Assembly: GCA_031835245.1 (NCBI GenBank)
Contig: JAVKOQ010000651.1
Location: 1 to 21,366, forward strand
Reading direction: 5' to 3'
Length of the DNA: 21,366 nucleotides
Origin: Balamuthia mandrillaris
Taxonomy: Eukaryota > Discosea > Longamoebia > Balamuthiidae
This document shows, piece by piece, positions 18,069 through 21,366 of this stretch (positions are counted from its first letter, which is position 1; every line of letters begins with the position of its first letter). The position numbers and the translations under genes were made by a program. Below the pieces are notes generated by a model. That model did no database searches. It was not told the origin of the DNA and worked only from the letters and a program-made list of their open reading frames with translations.

Positions 18069-19579
18069 TTAAGAGGAGGAATTCAGCTTGTGAACAAGTC
18101 CATCCGCACAAGAGCCCATCCGCACGTTACGTCTTGCCAAATCCTCCTTCTTGCTCTTGATCGCTTTCTTCAAGACCTTGAACACTTTCTCGGAGGTGGA
18201 GGGATCCTCCGGGCATAACAACAACGTCCGTTGCGGATGAGCAAGCTTCAAGAAGGATTCCACCGAGAAACCGGGCGGTCGAAAGGGACTGGCGGCCACA
18301 ATCCTCTCCAACTCTGCTTTACATCCTTCATCTTCTCGAGAAGATGGAGATGACGTTTTGGTGTTGGAAGAAGCGGAGGGGGAGGTGGCGAACGAAGAGA
18401 TGGTACACTCTTCCACTTCCATTTGGAACATGAAATGCAGCTCGTCTCCAGAAAGAGCAAAGGCCTCTTCCGACATCATCGCTCCATCGCCTCCAGCACT
18501 GATGAAGGATGAAGATGGGCTTGTTGGGGTAATGCCGCTTCCTTTCGGGCTAGAGCCGTTGTTCATCAACGCTTTCTTTTCTTTCCGCAACAATTCTTTT
18601 CTCTTCAAGTTGTCTCTCAAGAGAGAGTTGGTGCTGTTGCTGAATTGCTGTCGCTCGTCTTCCGCATCGTCATTCATGCTATCGAACGAATCATCCTCTT
18701 CCTCCTCTTCCTCCTCATCAAATGTCGTTCGCAGTTGCTTCCATTTGCCGTTCTTCTTGTTGACGACGGTCTTATAGCGAGAGGCTTTGCGCGCGAACAG
18801 GACCATGTCGTTGAAGATGAGGACGAAGCAGAGCTTGAACTCCGCGGACTTGTGGACCTTTCCACCACGAATCTTCCACAGGAACATATTGGTCTCATGG
18901 AGTATTCTCCGATGAGGTTCTACTAATTGTACATCTCGAGACTACCAAAATATACATATAACAGAGAAGAAATAGATTAAATAAGATAAAGAAACAGAGA
19001 ATGAAGCAACAGTAGAGACGTACGTGAGCAGAGAATCTTTTTTGTAATTGGAAGAGGCGTTTGATGTTCAGGTTGAGCTCTTGTGCCCGTTCGTTATCAT
19101 CTGCAACAACCTCCAACTTGTGCAAGGCCTTCTTCAACAGTTCGTGGTCTTTATGCTCTGGTGGCGTATATTGACTCAACGTCTTTAATTGTTGTTTAAA
19201 ACAGTTAGAGCGAAACAAAGCATATAAGGACGAGACGATAAGCAAAAGAGACCTTCAGTAATATGATGTATCGAGGGATACGCTGTACAGGTGTTATAAG
19301 GAAAGAATTGAGCTCGTAATTGGAGAACAAGCTGCCTTGTTTACGATTGGCACGCACGGTCTGTTTGAGCAAAGAATATGAGAAGGAGGAAGGAAGGAAA
19401 GACAGAGAGAACGATAGAACGAGAAAAAGTGAAGAGACCAACCTCCAAAAACTCGACAAACTTTTTGTTTTCTTTTAGAGTTTTGATCATGGCGAGAGCT
19501 TTGGGATAGTTGTTGAGATAGTTTTTGTATAGACGAAGATAGTCCGCCTATGAAACAAAAAGTCAACGGATAAAAATGA

Positions 19580-19616
<37 letters not shown>

Positions 19617-20846
19617 CCATTTCTAAGAAGATGTCTCCAAGCACAGATTTATCATTCCAACGGTCGATCCTCTCTTCCAATTTGAGTAGAAGTTGTCTGT
19701 TGAGCTCGAAGATGACCTCCAGTTGATAGAACATACATTTGATTTGCTCCTCCGTTATCCATTTCTTTGTTTTGAGCGGCCGCTGATATTCTTCAATCAT
19801 AATGGCCAAACAGGTGTTATAGTTACGTTCCGTCAATAAGATCTCACGAACCACTTGGCTCCGTTTTTCTTTTGAGAATGCATAAAACCTCGGTCAGAAA
19901 ACCATGTTATACCAACGACCAAAACAAAAACAGAAACAGCAGTTGGAATAAAACAATATACCACTTTCTTGGGCCAGTCTGATCTCACCGCCTTTAAGAC
20001 TTTGCGATTTCTGGTATTCAGAGGTTGACATGTATCTGCTCCGTTTCTTGAGCAACAAGCCCAAGTCCTTGCCAAGTCCGTTTTGCGGCACCGTTTTCTT
20101 CTGTGGAGCCATGGAGAGCTGCGGTGGAGGAACTGGAGGCGCTCCATCCTTTTAATTTTGAAGAGTGAGAGAGAGAGAGTCAAAATAAACAAGAGAGAAC
20201 TAAAATGTAGGTGGTGACCGTACCACAGCTTCTTTAGTGGTCGTGTCATCTGGGACTCGGCTGGGGTTGACTGGAGGGTAATAGCCTCCTCTTCGACGCG
20301 GGCTGATCGCTTGGTTTCCTCCACGCGTTTGTTGTAATTCGTCCAAACCATGTCCCCAGTTTAGCATGTTGTTTTTCAGCTGCTCTAACTGCGACTCTAA
20401 CCGCGACTGCATCCCCCCCAAAAAAAACACGGTCATACAACATGAAGAAAAGAAGAGAGAGAGAGAGAGAAGAGAATAACGAACAACTGTAGACTTCAGC
20501 TTCGTGATCTCGTCGTCCTTTGCTGTAGCTTCCTGTAACATTTTGGCTACTCGGTCCTATATGAGAGAGAGAGAGAGAGAAGAAAAGAAAGGTTGAGACA
20601 CTGAATTGATCTGTTTAGAGAAGCAATGAATGTACCTGAGTAGAAAACAGGCTCTTTTCCAATACTAAAGATGTGGAATTCAGTCGCTCTACTTCGGCCA
20701 ACAGTTTCTTGTTTTCGAGCATCAGGTGTTTTATAACTGCATCCTTGTCTTCTGGGTCTAAAGGTAGCTCTGCCTTGTCCTGTAGATACAACATTGAGTT
20801 CCTTACAACACCTATATTCTCTACTCTCTCGTTCTCTGTCTCTTCG

Positions 20847-20893
<47 letters not shown>

Positions 20894-21329
20894 TCCTCTA
20901 AAACAAAAGGGAGGAATCAAGCATACCGTCGAGCTGAACACTCCTTTGATGACATTCTTTGGTCGTCTCAATGAGCCGTATCTTGTTTTTGTCTTAGTGC
21001 CTTCTCTAGGCGACTCTGTTCATATTTGTTAACCAACTTTCGAAAGCCAGCAGGCAAAGAGGAGGAAGAGAGAGCACAAGGAGGAGAAGAAGAAGAAATC
21101 AAATAGAGAGAGAGGGCAGAGAGCAAGAGCAAGAGAGAGAGAGAGCAAGAGAGAGCAGAGCAGAGCAGAGGAAATCAAATAGAGAGAGGAGAGAGCAAGA
21201 GCAAGAGAGAGAGAGAGAGAGAGAGAGAAGAGAAGCGAAAAGTTTACCATCAGAAGCAGTTTCTTCCTCATTACCAGCAAAGCTCAAGCTGTGCTCTTTG
21301 ATAGAGGTACGTCCCGAGGTGGACAGCAT
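18069..21329 (-). CDS. Dbl-family RhoGEF (coiled coil, DH, split PH)
   Basis: A nucleotide-exchange factor activating Rho-family GTPases. Exons: 21329-21248, 21015-20927, 20779-20636, 20556-20488 (or 20485), 20406-20224, 20148-19962, 19868-19618, 19547-19443, 19360-19253, 19182-19024, 18941-18069. These give 749 aa. A coiled coil lies at about 58-150 (HLMLENKKLLAEVERLNS; KDDEITKLKS; RLESQLEQLK). The DH domain (about 255-458) shows VVREILLTERNYNTCL, YPKALAMIK, ELNSFLITPVQRIPRYIILL and the TPPEHKDHELLKKAL helix. The PH domain follows (EPHRRILHETNMFLWKI, LCFVLIFNDMVLFA). About 150 residues of E/D- and Ser-rich sequence interrupt it before FMFQMEVEE and FSVESFLKLAHPQRTLLLCP. The frame stays open upstream of ATG 21329 to the window edge, so further 5' sequence cannot be excluded. 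Confidence 0.93.
19585..19612 (-). repeat. (GA/CT)n run in a RhoGEF intron
   Basis: An uninterrupted GA run on plus lies in the intron after the first DH exon. It reads (CU)n immediately after the donor GTCTCTTTC. Confidence 0.85.
20849..20889 (+). repeat. (TC)n run of about 41 bp in a RhoGEF intron
   Basis: An uninterrupted TC run on plus lies between the second and third coding exons seen. Unlike most intronic runs in this window, it reads (GA)n in the sense of the gene. Confidence 0.85.
21065..21232 (-). repeat. GA-rich imperfect repeat in the first visible RhoGEF intron
   Basis: About 170 bp of GAGAGCAAGAG-type units on plus, with GAGCAAGAGCAAGAGAG appearing twice near 21121-21140 and 21189-21210, and AATCAAATAGAGAGAG at both about 21097 and 21174. 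The pre-mRNA reads CU-rich. Confidence 0.8.
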
Positions 21330-21366
21330 GGCAGAGGAGGAAGGGTTACGATGGAGGGCTCGCCCG

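Noticed and set aside
1-21366. Mobile elements or viral fossils
   Set aside because: I saw no reverse transcriptase, integrase, transposase or capsid motif and no terminal repeat pair in any frame.

Overview
The window comes from a nuclear genome of a compact, intron-rich unicellular eukaryote. Genes hold 3 to 10 short introns, mostly 55-150 nt, and are separated by only 75-530 bp. The gene set is RhoGEF, RhoGAP, PP2A, ataxin-2, a calcineurin-B-like EF-hand protein and an ankyrin protein. Together with a U12-type AT-AC intron, this fits an amoebozoan of the Acanthamoeba/Balamuthia kind best. That assignment is inference, because no marker gene in the window fixes the species. All three stop codons are used in the standard way.

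Left part (1-2800): a promoter-like stretch (TGACGTCA and a TATA-like box) and possible upstream exons of a plus-strand gene. They are followed by a pyrimidine-rich tract and about 1.3 kb of GGAGCAT minisatellite that probably sits in an intron. At 2807-3673 lies a plus-strand gene for a basic nuclear-looking protein with an NKAPD1/C11orf57-like block. It converges, with a 75 bp gap, on the first minus-strand gene.

From 3749 to the right edge six genes lie head to tail on the minus strand: a RhoGAP protein (6404-3749, 10 exons), a PP2A-type catalytic subunit (7974-6628, 5 exons), ataxin-2 (12875-8310, 11 exons, Lsm + LsmAD + PAM2), a myristoylated calcineurin-B-like EF-hand protein (14019-13140, 4 exons), a large ankyrin-repeat protein (17539-14243, 4 exons) and a DH-PH RhoGEF (21329 or beyond to 18069, 11 exons seen). 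I assembled all exon models by hand from splice sites. In each case the reading phases close exactly, and conserved domains run across the joins.

The genes do not form one pathway. RhoGEF and RhoGAP are opposite regulators of Rho GTPases, PP2A and the EF-hand protein belong to phosphatase/calcium signalling, and ataxin-2 acts on mRNA. The most interesting signals are a textbook U12 AT-AC intron inside the ataxin-2 LsmAD domain, a palindromic GTCGAC / CATGTCG(A/T)CATG motif in every gap that must hold a promoter, and an unusually high share of AAG 3' splice sites. I found no mobile element, CRISPR array, viral fossil or intact tRNA gene.
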